64,000 nucleotides of DNA from Streptomyces sp. NBC_00224 (lineage in GTDB: Bacteria; Actinomycetota; Actinomycetes; Streptomycetales; Streptomycetaceae). A program made the translations under genes and the position numbers. Below the pieces are notes generated by a model, which saw only the letters and a list, made by a program, of their open reading frames with translations, was not told the DNA's origin and searched no databases. The stretch spans positions 6,895,001-6,959,000 of the forward strand of contig NZ_CP108106.1 of the NCBI RefSeq assembly GCF_041435195.1, read 5' to 3'. Shown here in pieces: positions 11,613 to 19,046 of this stretch (positions are counted from its first letter, which is position 1; the number at the start of each line of letters is the position of its first letter).

Positions 11613-13058
11613 TCACTGCTGGTGGAGGCCGCGTCCCGCGAGGGTCAGGAACGTCTCGCCGACCGCTTCCGACAGGGTCGGGTGGGCGTGGATGTGGCGG
11701 GCCACATCGGACGGTTCGGCGTCCCAGCCGACGATCAGCTGGGACTCGGCGATCATCTCGGAGACATGGGGGCCCACGAGATGGACGCCGAGGACCTGCC
11801 CGTCGCGCTCGGCGACGACCTTCACCACACCGCCCTGGCCGTGCACCATCCCCTTGGCGACGGCCGTCAGGGGCATCGAGTTGACGACGACGTCGTGTCC
11901 GCGGTTGCGGGCGTCCGCCTCGGTCAGACCCACCGAGGCGGTCTGCGGAGAGGAGTACGTGACACGGGGCACCGCCGCGTAGTCGACCGGCGGTGACGCC
12001 AGACCGGCGAGGGTCTCGGCCACCAGCAGGCCCTCGGCGAACGAGGCGTGGGCCAGGCCGAGGGAAGGAGGGGGCAGCAGATCACCGACGACATGGATGC
12101 CGGGAACGGCGGTTTCGAGCCGGGCCCAGTCGGCGGGGGCCACGAACCCGCGCTCGTCCGTGGCCAGTCCGGCCGAAGCCAGGCCGAGCCCATCGGTCAC
12201 CGGGGCCCGGCCCACGGCGACCAGCAGCCGCTCGGCCTCGACGGTACGGGTCTCGCCGCGCGCGGTGCGTACGGTCGCTCGTACGCCGTTGTCCAGGATC
12301 TCCGCGCTCAGGAAGCGGGCGCCGGTCTGGACGTCGATGCCGCGCTTCTTCAGGCCGCGGGTCAAGTGGCGGCTCACATCGGCGTCTTCGAGCGGCACGA
12401 GCCGGTCGGCGGCCTCTACCAGGGTGACATCGGCGCCCATCGAACGGTGGAAGGAGGCGTACTCGACCCCGATCGCGCCGCCGCCGAGGACCAGGACGGA
12501 CTGCGGAAGGCCAGGGGCGAAGAGCGCGTCATCGCTCGTGACCACGCGCCGCCCGTCGGCCTCCAGGCCGGGCAGCATCCGGGGGCGGGAGCCCGTGGCG
12601 AGGACGATGCCGCGCCGGGCGGTGAACTCGCCGTGCCCCTCCACTCGTACGCTCCGGGGTCCGGTCAGCCGCGCGCTGCCCCGGACCACCGCGACCCGGG
12701 CGTGCGAGAGGTGGCCCTCCACGCCCTTGTGGTTGCGGGAGACGATGTCGTCGCGGGTGGCCACCAGGGCGGCCCAGTCCACCGAGTCGAGCGTGGCCGT
12801 CACGCCCCACCGCTCGCGCGCCTCGGCGATGCCGTCGACGAGCTCGGCCGCGTGCAGCATCGCCTTGCTCGGGATGCAGCCGCGGTGCAGGCAGGTGCCG
12901 CCGACCTTGTCGCGCTCGGCGAGGACGACCGTCAGTCCGAGGGCGGCGGCGCGCAGCGCGGTGGAGTAGCCACCGGTGCCACCGCCGATCACGATCACAT
13001 CGGGCACTCGGTTCACATCTGACGTGTGGTGCAAGGGGGTTACGGAGTTCTCGGTCAT
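11613..13058 (-). CDS. lpdA: Dihydrolipoyl dehydrogenase (E3)
   Basis: A 481-residue flavoprotein disulfide reductase. The FAD-binding VIVIGGGTGGYS is followed by the redox-active pair C56/C61 in GGTCLHRGCIPSKA, the NAD-binding GGGAIGVEYASF, and the interface motif HAHPTLSEAVGE carrying the catalytic His-Glu. It reoxidises dihydrolipoamide in 2-oxoacid dehydrogenase or glycine cleavage complexes; no E1 or E2 gene is near. The ATG at 13058 has GGAGG eight bases upstream. It is divergent from the LysR-type gene at 13176 and could be its target. Confidence 0.94.
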   Translation of the reverse strand: MTENSVTPLHHTSDVNRVPDVIVIGGGTGGYSTALRAAALGLTVVLAERDKVGGTCLHRGCIPSKAMLHAAELVDGIAEARERWGVTATLDSVDWAALVATRDDIVSRNHKGVEGHLSHARVAVVRGSARLTGPRSVRVEGHGEFTARRGIVLATGSRPRMLPGLEADGRRVVTSDDALFAPGLPQSVLVLGGGAIGVEYASFHRSMGADVTLVEAADRLVPLEDADVSRHLTRGLKKRGIDVQTGARFLSAEILDNGVRATVRTARGETRTVEAERLLVAVGRAPVTDGLGLASAGLATDERGFVAPADWARLETAVPGIHVVGDLLPPPSLGLAHASFAEGLLVAETLAGLASPPVDYAAVPRVTYSSPQTASVGLTEADARNRGHDVVVNSMPLTAVAKGMVHGQGGVVKVVAERDGQVLGVHLVGPHVSEMIAESQLIVGWDAEPSDVARHIHAHPTLSEAVGETFLTLAGRGLHQQ

Positions 13059-13080
13059 GGGTCCAGCCTCCGTCCGGACC

Positions 13081-13155
13081 TTGCCATGAGTCCAAGGCAA
13101 TGTTCTTGTGGGGCCGATGCACAATGCTTATGGGAGAACGTTCAGGAGAACGTCC
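13081..13155. promoter_or_regulatory. Repeat-rich divergent control region of lpdA and the LysR gene
   Basis: In the 117-nt gap between the two divergent starts there is an interrupted inverted repeat, TTGCC-N10-GGCAA (13081-13100). Further on is a direct repeat, GGAGAACGTTC (13133-13143) and GGAGAACGTCC (13145-13155), 12 bp apart. LysR-type regulators usually bind interrupted palindromes in the gap between themselves and the gene they control, so the first element is a reasonable operator candidate. This is inference from position and symmetry only. Confidence 0.4.
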
Positions 13156-13175
13156 ATGGGGGAAATGGGGTCGGA

Positions 13176-14123
13176 GTGAGTCTTCGGCAGATGGAGTACT
13201 TCGTCGCGGTCGTCGAGGAGTCCTCGTTCACGCGCGCGGCCGAGCTGCTGCACGTCACCCAGCCCGCGCTCTCCCACCAGATCAAGGCGCTGGAGAAGTC
13301 CGTCGGCGGCGATCTGCTCGAACGGCTGCCGCGCGGGGTGCGGCTCACCCCCATGGGCCGCGCCTTCCTGCCCCACGCCCAGCTCGCCGTGCGCAGCGCC
13401 GCACGCGCCCAGCGGGCGGCTCGCGCCTCGGCCGGGGCGCGGGGCGGCGAACTGCACATCGCGGCCGTGCACTCGGTGGCCGTCGGGGTGCTCCCCGACG
13501 TCTTCGCCCGCTGGCGCCGTGAGCACCCGGGCGTCGGCCTCGTCCTGCACGAGTACGCCTCCACCGAGGCGCTGGAGGAGGAGCTCGAACGCGGCACGGC
13601 CGACCTCGCCGTGGGACCCCGGCCGCGCCGCTGGGACGGGCCGGTGGTCGAGGTCGGGGACGAGGAGATCGCCCTCATCGTCCCGTTCGACGACCCGCTC
13701 GCCGGGCGGTCGAGCGTGCGGCTGGAAGAGCTGGCGGACCACAACTGGGTGCGGTGTGCGATGGAGCCGTCGGTGGACGGGGTGCCGTTCCTCGACCTGG
13801 TCTGCGGCCGGGCGGGCTTCACGCCCCGCACCGCCCTGCGCACCGAGCACACCTCCACGGCGGTACGGATGGCCGCGGCCGGGGTCGGTGTCGTCGCCGC
13901 CCCGTCGCACGTGGTCCGGGGCGGGATCGGTGAGGACTGTGTGGTGCTGCCCGTCGACCCGCCGTGGAGGCGCGCCCTCGCGGTCTTCTCCCGCGTGGAG
14001 CTGACCGGTGCGGCGGCCGCCTTCGCCGAGCTGCTGCGCGGGTCCGCGCCGTACGGGGGCAGGGGCGTATCACCCGTACGGCCGAACGCCGATCGCGACT
14101 GCGAGGCGCCGGTGGTCCGCTGA
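13176..14123 (+). CDS. LysR family transcriptional regulator
   Basis: The 315-residue product has an N-terminal winged helix-turn-helix (QMEYFVAVVEESSFTRAAEL, then HVTQPALSHQIKALE), which is the LysR signature. A periplasmic-binding-protein-like effector domain follows from about residue 90, with VGVLPDVFARWRREHPGV and the cleft residues around HTSTAVRMAAAGVGVVAAPS. The GTG at 13176 starts just ahead of the helix-turn-helix. It is divergent from lpdA. The last 25 or so residues, after the effector fold, are a low-complexity tail. The effector is unknown. Confidence 0.92.
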   Translation: MSLRQMEYFVAVVEESSFTRAAELLHVTQPALSHQIKALEKSVGGDLLERLPRGVRLTPMGRAFLPHAQLAVRSAARAQRAARASAGARGGELHIAAVHSVAVGVLPDVFARWRREHPGVGLVLHEYASTEALEEELERGTADLAVGPRPRRWDGPVVEVGDEEIALIVPFDDPLAGRSSVRLEELADHNWVRCAMEPSVDGVPFLDLVCGRAGFTPRTALRTEHTSTAVRMAAAGVGVVAAPSHVVRGGIGEDCVVLPVDPPWRRALAVFSRVELTGAAAAFAELLRGSAPYGGRGVSPVRPNADRDCEAPVVR

Positions 14124-14167
14124 GAACAACCGCGCCCACCCGGGCGCCCGACCGGGGAGGACACCTC

Positions 14168-15322
14168 ATGCCGGTCGACCCGGGCGCACCGATACCGACG
14201 ACACCACTTCCGGCAGCGCCGACGGGCGGGGGCGCAGGGAAGGGGGCTGCGGCGGCTGTGCCGGTGGGCCTCGCGCCCGACGCGGTCGGCTCTTTGGATC
14301 TCGCGTCCCGCGCGGCCGTCCCGGCAGGCTCCGGGCTCGACACGCCTGCCCCGCGCGCGGTCGCCCCCGCGCCCGGCGTGCCCGCCACGCCCTCCCTCCT
14401 CGGCCCCGAAGCGGTGAGCGACCGGTACGGCTTCTATCGCACCCTGCGCGAGTCGTACCCCCTCCTGTGGGACGACCGGCTCGGGGCGTGGCTGGTCAGC
14501 CGGTACGGGGATGTCGCGGCCGCGCTGGGCGACCCCGGGCTCGTCCGGCCCCGGCGTGGGCCGTGCTGCTGGCCCGGTGAGGTGTGGTGCGAGGGGCCCC
14601 GCCGCGAGGTGGACGACGAGGCGTTCGGGGTGCTGCGGGAGGTGTCCGAGCGGACCGCCTTCGTGCTCGCGCGGCGGCTGGCGCAGCGCGAAGTGGCCGA
14701 CCTGGCCCAGGAGTTCTGCCACTGGCTGCCCGTGGGGACCGCCGCCACCGCGCTGGGGCTGTCGTGCGCGGAGCTGGCACGCGGCAGCCGGGCCGGGGGC
14801 CGGCGTGCGGGCCCGGCCGCGTCCCTGGCCGTGCTCTGCGCCGATCGGTCCGCCCTGATCGGCAAGGCCCTTGCCTCCCTTCTCGCGAACCTCCTCGATC
14901 GTCCGGATGAGTGGGCAGCCGTGCGGGACGCGCCGGGCGCCCTTACGGCCGCGTGGGCCGAGTCCCTGCGGCGGAACCCGCCCGTCCATGTCGTGCTGAG
15001 GCGGGCGCGCGGGGATATCCGCATGGCCGACGGCACGATCCCCGCGGGCGCCGCGGTCGCCCTGCTGGTCGGGGCCGCGAGCCGGGACCCCGATCGGTTC
15101 GCCGCCCCGGACCGGTTCGACCCCCGCCGGACCGCTCCGGCCCAGCTCGCTTTCGGGCCCCCGGACTGCCCGGCCGCGCGCGTGGCCGAACTCCAGGCGG
15201 AGTGCGCGGTGCGGGCGCTGTGCGAGGCCATGCCGAAGCTCCGGTGGGCCGAGGGCTTCCGGCCCACCGAGACCGGGCTGCTCACCCGGGCCCCGCGGAC
15301 CCTTCTGGTACGACCCGCCTGA
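14168..15322 (+). CDS. Highly reduced, non-canonical cytochrome P450-like protein
   Basis: A 384-residue product. Residues 1-75 are rich in Ala, Pro and Gly without recognisable fold. From about 80 it follows the P450 order: FYRTLRESYPLLWDDRLGAWLVSRYGDV (helix A to B), a K-helix ESLR (ExxR), DPDRFAAPDRFDPRR (meander) and FGPPDCPAARVAEL at the heme-ligand position. The cysteine is kept, but the loop is shorter than the usual FGxGxHxC, the I-helix has no A/G-GxDT, and about 60 residues of the D-H helices are missing between LPVGTAATALGL and SLAVLCAD. ATG 14168 has GGGGAGG upstream. Its last 41 nt overlap treY tail to tail. It may not be a working monooxygenase. Confidence 0.7.
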   Translation: MPVDPGAPIPTTPLPAAPTGGGAGKGAAAAVPVGLAPDAVGSLDLASRAAVPAGSGLDTPAPRAVAPAPGVPATPSLLGPEAVSDRYGFYRTLRESYPLLWDDRLGAWLVSRYGDVAAALGDPGLVRPRRGPCCWPGEVWCEGPRREVDDEAFGVLREVSERTAFVLARRLAQREVADLAQEFCHWLPVGTAATALGLSCAELARGSRAGGRRAGPAASLAVLCADRSALIGKALASLLANLLDRPDEWAAVRDAPGALTAAWAESLRRNPPVHVVLRRARGDIRMADGTIPAGAAVALLVGAASRDPDRFAAPDRFDPRRTAPAQLAFGPPDCPAARVAELQAECAVRALCEAMPKLRWAEGFRPTETGLLTRAPRTLLVRPA

Positions 15323-17693
15323 GCAGCGCGACCGGACGGTCGGCGAACAGATCGCGCAGCTTCACCGCCCCCCTGAACTCCCGGCTGGAGCGGCTCGATT
15401 GGTGGGACTGTCCGGAGCGGTCGGTGCTCAGGACATGGGCCCACACTCCCTCCGGCAGCGCCAGCTCCGTCGGGCCCCAGCCGCCCAACTCGGCCAGCCG
15501 TAGGGAGAGCCGGGTCACCGCTGTCACCACCTCGCCGGAACGGGAGAACGCGAGGCAGTGGTCGGCGGCCGGCCCGGTGGCGATCAGCGGCTCGTACGTA
15601 CTCAACTCCCCGAACACCTCCGGAAGTTCCCGCCTCAGTCGAAGAGCCGCCACGGATACCTCGCCCTTCTCGCCCGAAGGTGAGCCCAGGCCGGTCTCCG
15701 GGAAGTCCACCGGCCGTCGGTTGTCCGGGTCGACCAGCGTCAGGCACTCCGACTCCGTGCCCTGGTACACATCCGGCACGCCCGGCATCGTCAGATGCGT
15801 CAGCGCGGCCCCCAGCACGTTGGCGCGTGTGGCCGACGCCAGGCTGCGGGAGAACTCCGCGATCCGCGCCGCGAGTGCCCCGGCGGGGCCCGACGCGGCG
15901 AAGTCGGTCAGCGCCCTCTCGTACACCGGATCCTGTTCGGTCCAGCTCGTACGCAGGCCCGCCTCGCGCGCGGCCTTGAGCAGGGCGCCGCCCAGCCGCT
16001 CCTCGGTGAGGCCGGTGCCGCCGAGGCCGACCGCCGTCTGCCAGGCCGTCCAGGCCAGCTGCGGATCGGGCGAGGGCGGCTCGGAGAGCCGGTCGAGCAG
16101 GGCCCTCCACTGCCCCGGGCACTCGGAGAGTACGGCGATCCGTGCCCGTACGTCCGCGCTGCGCTTGGTGTCGTGCGTGGACAGTACGGTCCCGGTGGCC
16201 GGCCAGTCGCGGGAGATCCGGGTGCAGTAGGAGTGGAACTCGTCCGGGGACACGGTTGGTTGCCCGGGGTCGCCGCCCACCTCGTTGGCGGACGAGAGGG
16301 CTACATGTCGATAAAATGCCGTGTCTTCCAGGGACTTGGCGCGCAAGGCCGACGATGTCTGCGCGAAACGGGCTTGGAAGGCGCGTAGTTCGAGGTCGTC
16401 GCCGTCGGCCCTCACCCCGTGACGTCCGAGCACGAGGTCCCGTACGGCGTCGACCGCCGCGGCCTCCTCCGGTACCGCGAAGGCCTCCCGCGCTCGGCGC
16501 GCCGTCTCCGGGGTCAGCACCTCCTGCCCGCCGGTCCGGTACGGGCGGTAGACCGGCATCCGGACCAGCAGTTCGCGCAGGGCGAGCCGCAGTGCCCACG
16601 GCGCGTGGTCGCGCAGCCCCGGGTCGCGGGCGCACAGCCGGGCCGCCGCGCGCGTCAGGCGGTCCACTTCGGCGGCCAGGTCGTGCGTGACCACCTCGTA
16701 CGCGGCACGGCGTGCGGTCGGCTCCCAGTGCCCGCCCCGGTCGCCGTCCTGACCTGTGAACTCCTGGTAGTGGCCGAGAAGTTCCCGATGGCCGACCGGA
16801 TCGGTGAAGAGGCCGTCGATCCGGCGGAGCGCGTCGTAGCCGGTCGTCCCGGCGACCGGCCACCCGGGCGGCAGCGGCTCGGTGCGGGCGAGGATCTTTT
16901 CCACCACCGTCCAGGCGCCTCCGGTCGCCGTGTTCAGGCGCCGCAGATACGTTTCGGGATCGGCCAGCCCGTCCGGGTGGTCCACCCGCAGCCCGTCCAC
17001 CACCCCGTCCCGGACCAGCTCCAGCACCTTGGCGTGGGTGGCGGCGAAGACGTTCTCGTCCTCCACGCGGACACCGATGAGCTCCGAAATGGTGAAGAAG
17101 CGGCGGTAGTTGAGCTCGGTGCGGGCGAGGCGCCACCAGCCGAGCCGGTACCACTGGGCGTCCAGCAGCTCGGGCAGGGGCAGCCCCTCCGTACCGGCGC
17201 GCAAGGGGAACTCATGCGCCTCCCCGTACGCCAGTACTCCCCTTCCCCGGTTCACCGTCAGCCGGTCCAGCTCGCCCCCGAGCGGCCCGGCGAGGACCGG
17301 CAGCAGCACCTTGCCGCCGCCCGCCGCCCAGTCGATGTCGAACCATGTGGCGTACGGCGAGTCGGGACCCTCGCGCAGTACCTCCCACAGCTGCCGGTTG
17401 TGGCGCGGCGACGCCGCCATGTGGTTCGGGACGATGTCGAGCACCAGGCCGAGCCCGGCCGCCCGGGCGGTGCGGGCGAGCCGCCGCAGCCCCTCCTCGC
17501 CGCCGAGCTCTTCGCGTACGCGCGCGTGGTCGACGACGTCGTAGCCGTGCGTCGACCCCGGCACCGACTCCAGTACCGGCGACAGATGGAGATGCGACAC
17601 CCCGAGCGAGGCCAGATACGGCACGGCGCGCTCGGCGGCACGGAAGGGGAAGTCCGGCTGGAGCTGCAGCCGGTAGGTCGCAGTGGGTGTCAT
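15282..17693 (-). CDS. treY: Malto-oligosyltrehalose synthase
   Basis: An 803-residue GH13 intramolecular transglucosidase (EC 5.4.99.15) that converts the reducing-end alpha-1,4 bond of a maltodextrin to alpha,alpha-1,1, giving maltooligosyl-trehalose for TreZ. The start TYRLQLQPDFPFRAAERAVP is the hallmark of TreY. HLSPVLESVPGSTHGYDVVD, DIVPNHMA, the nucleophile segment DGLRVDHPDGLADP, VEKIL and the C-terminal PGVPDVYQGTE all fit. The length matches the family. Upstream is a divergent MFS gene and, beyond it on the same strand, glgX, which supplies linear maltodextrin from glycogen. Confidence 0.96.
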   Translation of the reverse strand: MTPTATYRLQLQPDFPFRAAERAVPYLASLGVSHLHLSPVLESVPGSTHGYDVVDHARVREELGGEEGLRRLARTARAAGLGLVLDIVPNHMAASPRHNRQLWEVLREGPDSPYATWFDIDWAAGGGKVLLPVLAGPLGGELDRLTVNRGRGVLAYGEAHEFPLRAGTEGLPLPELLDAQWYRLGWWRLARTELNYRRFFTISELIGVRVEDENVFAATHAKVLELVRDGVVDGLRVDHPDGLADPETYLRRLNTATGGAWTVVEKILARTEPLPPGWPVAGTTGYDALRRIDGLFTDPVGHRELLGHYQEFTGQDGDRGGHWEPTARRAAYEVVTHDLAAEVDRLTRAAARLCARDPGLRDHAPWALRLALRELLVRMPVYRPYRTGGQEVLTPETARRAREAFAVPEEAAAVDAVRDLVLGRHGVRADGDDLELRAFQARFAQTSSALRAKSLEDTAFYRHVALSSANEVGGDPGQPTVSPDEFHSYCTRISRDWPATGTVLSTHDTKRSADVRARIAVLSECPGQWRALLDRLSEPPSPDPQLAWTAWQTAVGLGGTGLTEERLGGALLKAAREAGLRTSWTEQDPVYERALTDFAASGPAGALAARIAEFSRSLASATRANVLGAALTHLTMPGVPDVYQGTESECLTLVDPDNRRPVDFPETGLGSPSGEKGEVSVAALRLRRELPEVFGELSTYEPLIATGPAADHCLAFSRSGEVVTAVTRLSLRLAELGGWGPTELALPEGVWAHVLSTDRSGQSHQSSRSSREFRGAVKLRDLFADRPVALLRRVVPEGSAGPG

Positions 17694-17774
17694 GCGAACG
17701 TACGTACCCCGCTACGCGGCTTCTGTGCCTTCGGCCCATGCGTCCGCACCCGTCTGCCGCGTTAGCTTCGCCTG

Positions 17775-19046
17775 ATGTCCGGAGCCCTGCACACGTATCG
17801 CAAGGTCATCGCCCTCACCGGGCCGCTGCTCCCCGTCGTCTCGTTCCTCGGACGGCTGCCGACGGCCATGTGCCAGCTGGGCAGCGTGCTGCTGGTCGCC
17901 GAGACCAGTGGCAGCCTGGCCACCGCCGGGCTCGCGGGCGGCGCGCTCGCCCTCGGCCAGACCGCCGGCGGCCCGCTCCTGGGCCGCGCCGCCGACCGTC
18001 ACGGCCAGCGGCGCGTGGTGCTCGCCGCGGCGCTCGTCAACGCGGCCGCCGTCACCGCCCTCGTCCTGGCCGCGCTCGCCCACGCGGGGACCGGCCGGCT
18101 GGCCCTGCTGGGGGCGCTCGCCGGGGCCAGCGTGCCGCAGGTCGGCCCGCTGGCCCGGAGCCGGACCGTGTCCCTGGCACGGCGCGCGGGGGCGGGGGCG
18201 GACGAGCGGACCGTGGCGGCGGCGCTCTCCTTCGAAGGCACCCTCGACGAGGTGTCGTTCGTGCTCGGACCCGCCCTCGTCGGGCTCGCCGCGGCGCTCG
18301 CCCACCCGGCGGTCGCGCTGCTGGTCGCGGCAGGGCTGCTCGCCGTCTGCGGCACCGCCTTCGCCCTGCATCCGACCGCCGGGCAGGTGGTGCCCGAGGA
18401 GCGTGTCCGGGCGCCGCGCACCCGGCTGCCGGGGGCGGTGTACGCGCTGCGCGCCACCATGGTGCTCCAGGGTGCCATGTTCGGCGCCTCCCAGGCGGGC
18501 ATCACCGCCCTCACCGAACGGCTGGACCGGGCGTCGCAGACCGGGCTCGTGTACGCCGCGATGGGCGTGATGAGCGCGGCGGCGGGTCTCGCCATGGTCG
18601 CCGTACCGGAAGGGCTCGCGCTACGCGCGCGTTGGCGGATCGCCACCGCCGCTCTGGTGGTGCTCTCCGTGCCGCTGCTCTTCGTCGGGTCGCTGGGAAC
18701 TCTTTACGCGGCGGTGGTCGTTCTCGGTGTGGCGTACGCCCCGCATCTGATCACCCTCTTCGCGCTGACCGAACGGCTCGTCCCCGCCGCCCGGTTGGCC
18801 GAGTCCATGGCGTTCCTGACCAGCGGGATCGTCGGCGGGCAGGCGCTCGCCCTCGCGCTGTCGGGGCGGCTGGCCCAGGACCACGGGCCGGTGGCGGCCT
18901 TCGCGGTCATGGTGGTCGCGGCGGCCTTGTGCGCGGTCCTCTCGTGGTCCGTACGGGGCCTGGCGGTCCCCGCACGGACCGAGGGATCCCCGCGCCCGCT
19001 CAGGCAGGACGCCGCAGCACCGTCAGACTCCGCCCCACAAGGGTGA
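17775..19046 (+). CDS. MFS transporter
   Basis: A 423-residue integral membrane protein with about 12 hydrophobic segments. A conserved loop GRAADRHGQRRVVL between TM2 and TM3 is the MFS motif A, and there is a longer hydrophilic break near residue 205. No signal peptide is seen and the substrate cannot be inferred. It is divergent from treY and runs into glgX: the last 47 nt overlap the 3' end of glgX on the other strand. It sits between two trehalose genes but has no obvious link to them. Confidence 0.87.
   Translation: MSGALHTYRKVIALTGPLLPVVSFLGRLPTAMCQLGSVLLVAETSGSLATAGLAGGALALGQTAGGPLLGRAADRHGQRRVVLAAALVNAAAVTALVLAALAHAGTGRLALLGALAGASVPQVGPLARSRTVSLARRAGAGADERTVAAALSFEGTLDEVSFVLGPALVGLAAALAHPAVALLVAAGLLAVCGTAFALHPTAGQVVPEERVRAPRTRLPGAVYALRATMVLQGAMFGASQAGITALTERLDRASQTGLVYAAMGVMSAAAGLAMVAVPEGLALRARWRIATAALVVLSVPLLFVGSLGTLYAAVVVLGVAYAPHLITLFALTERLVPAARLAESMAFLTSGIVGGQALALALSGRLAQDHGPVAAFAVMVVAAALCAVLSWSVRGLAVPARTEGSPRPLRQDAAAPSDSAPQG

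Noticed and set aside
9485..11884. A 799-codon + strand frame
   Set aside because: It crosses the GNAT, FHA and second GNAT genes in the wrong frame or strand and has no domain-like sequence.
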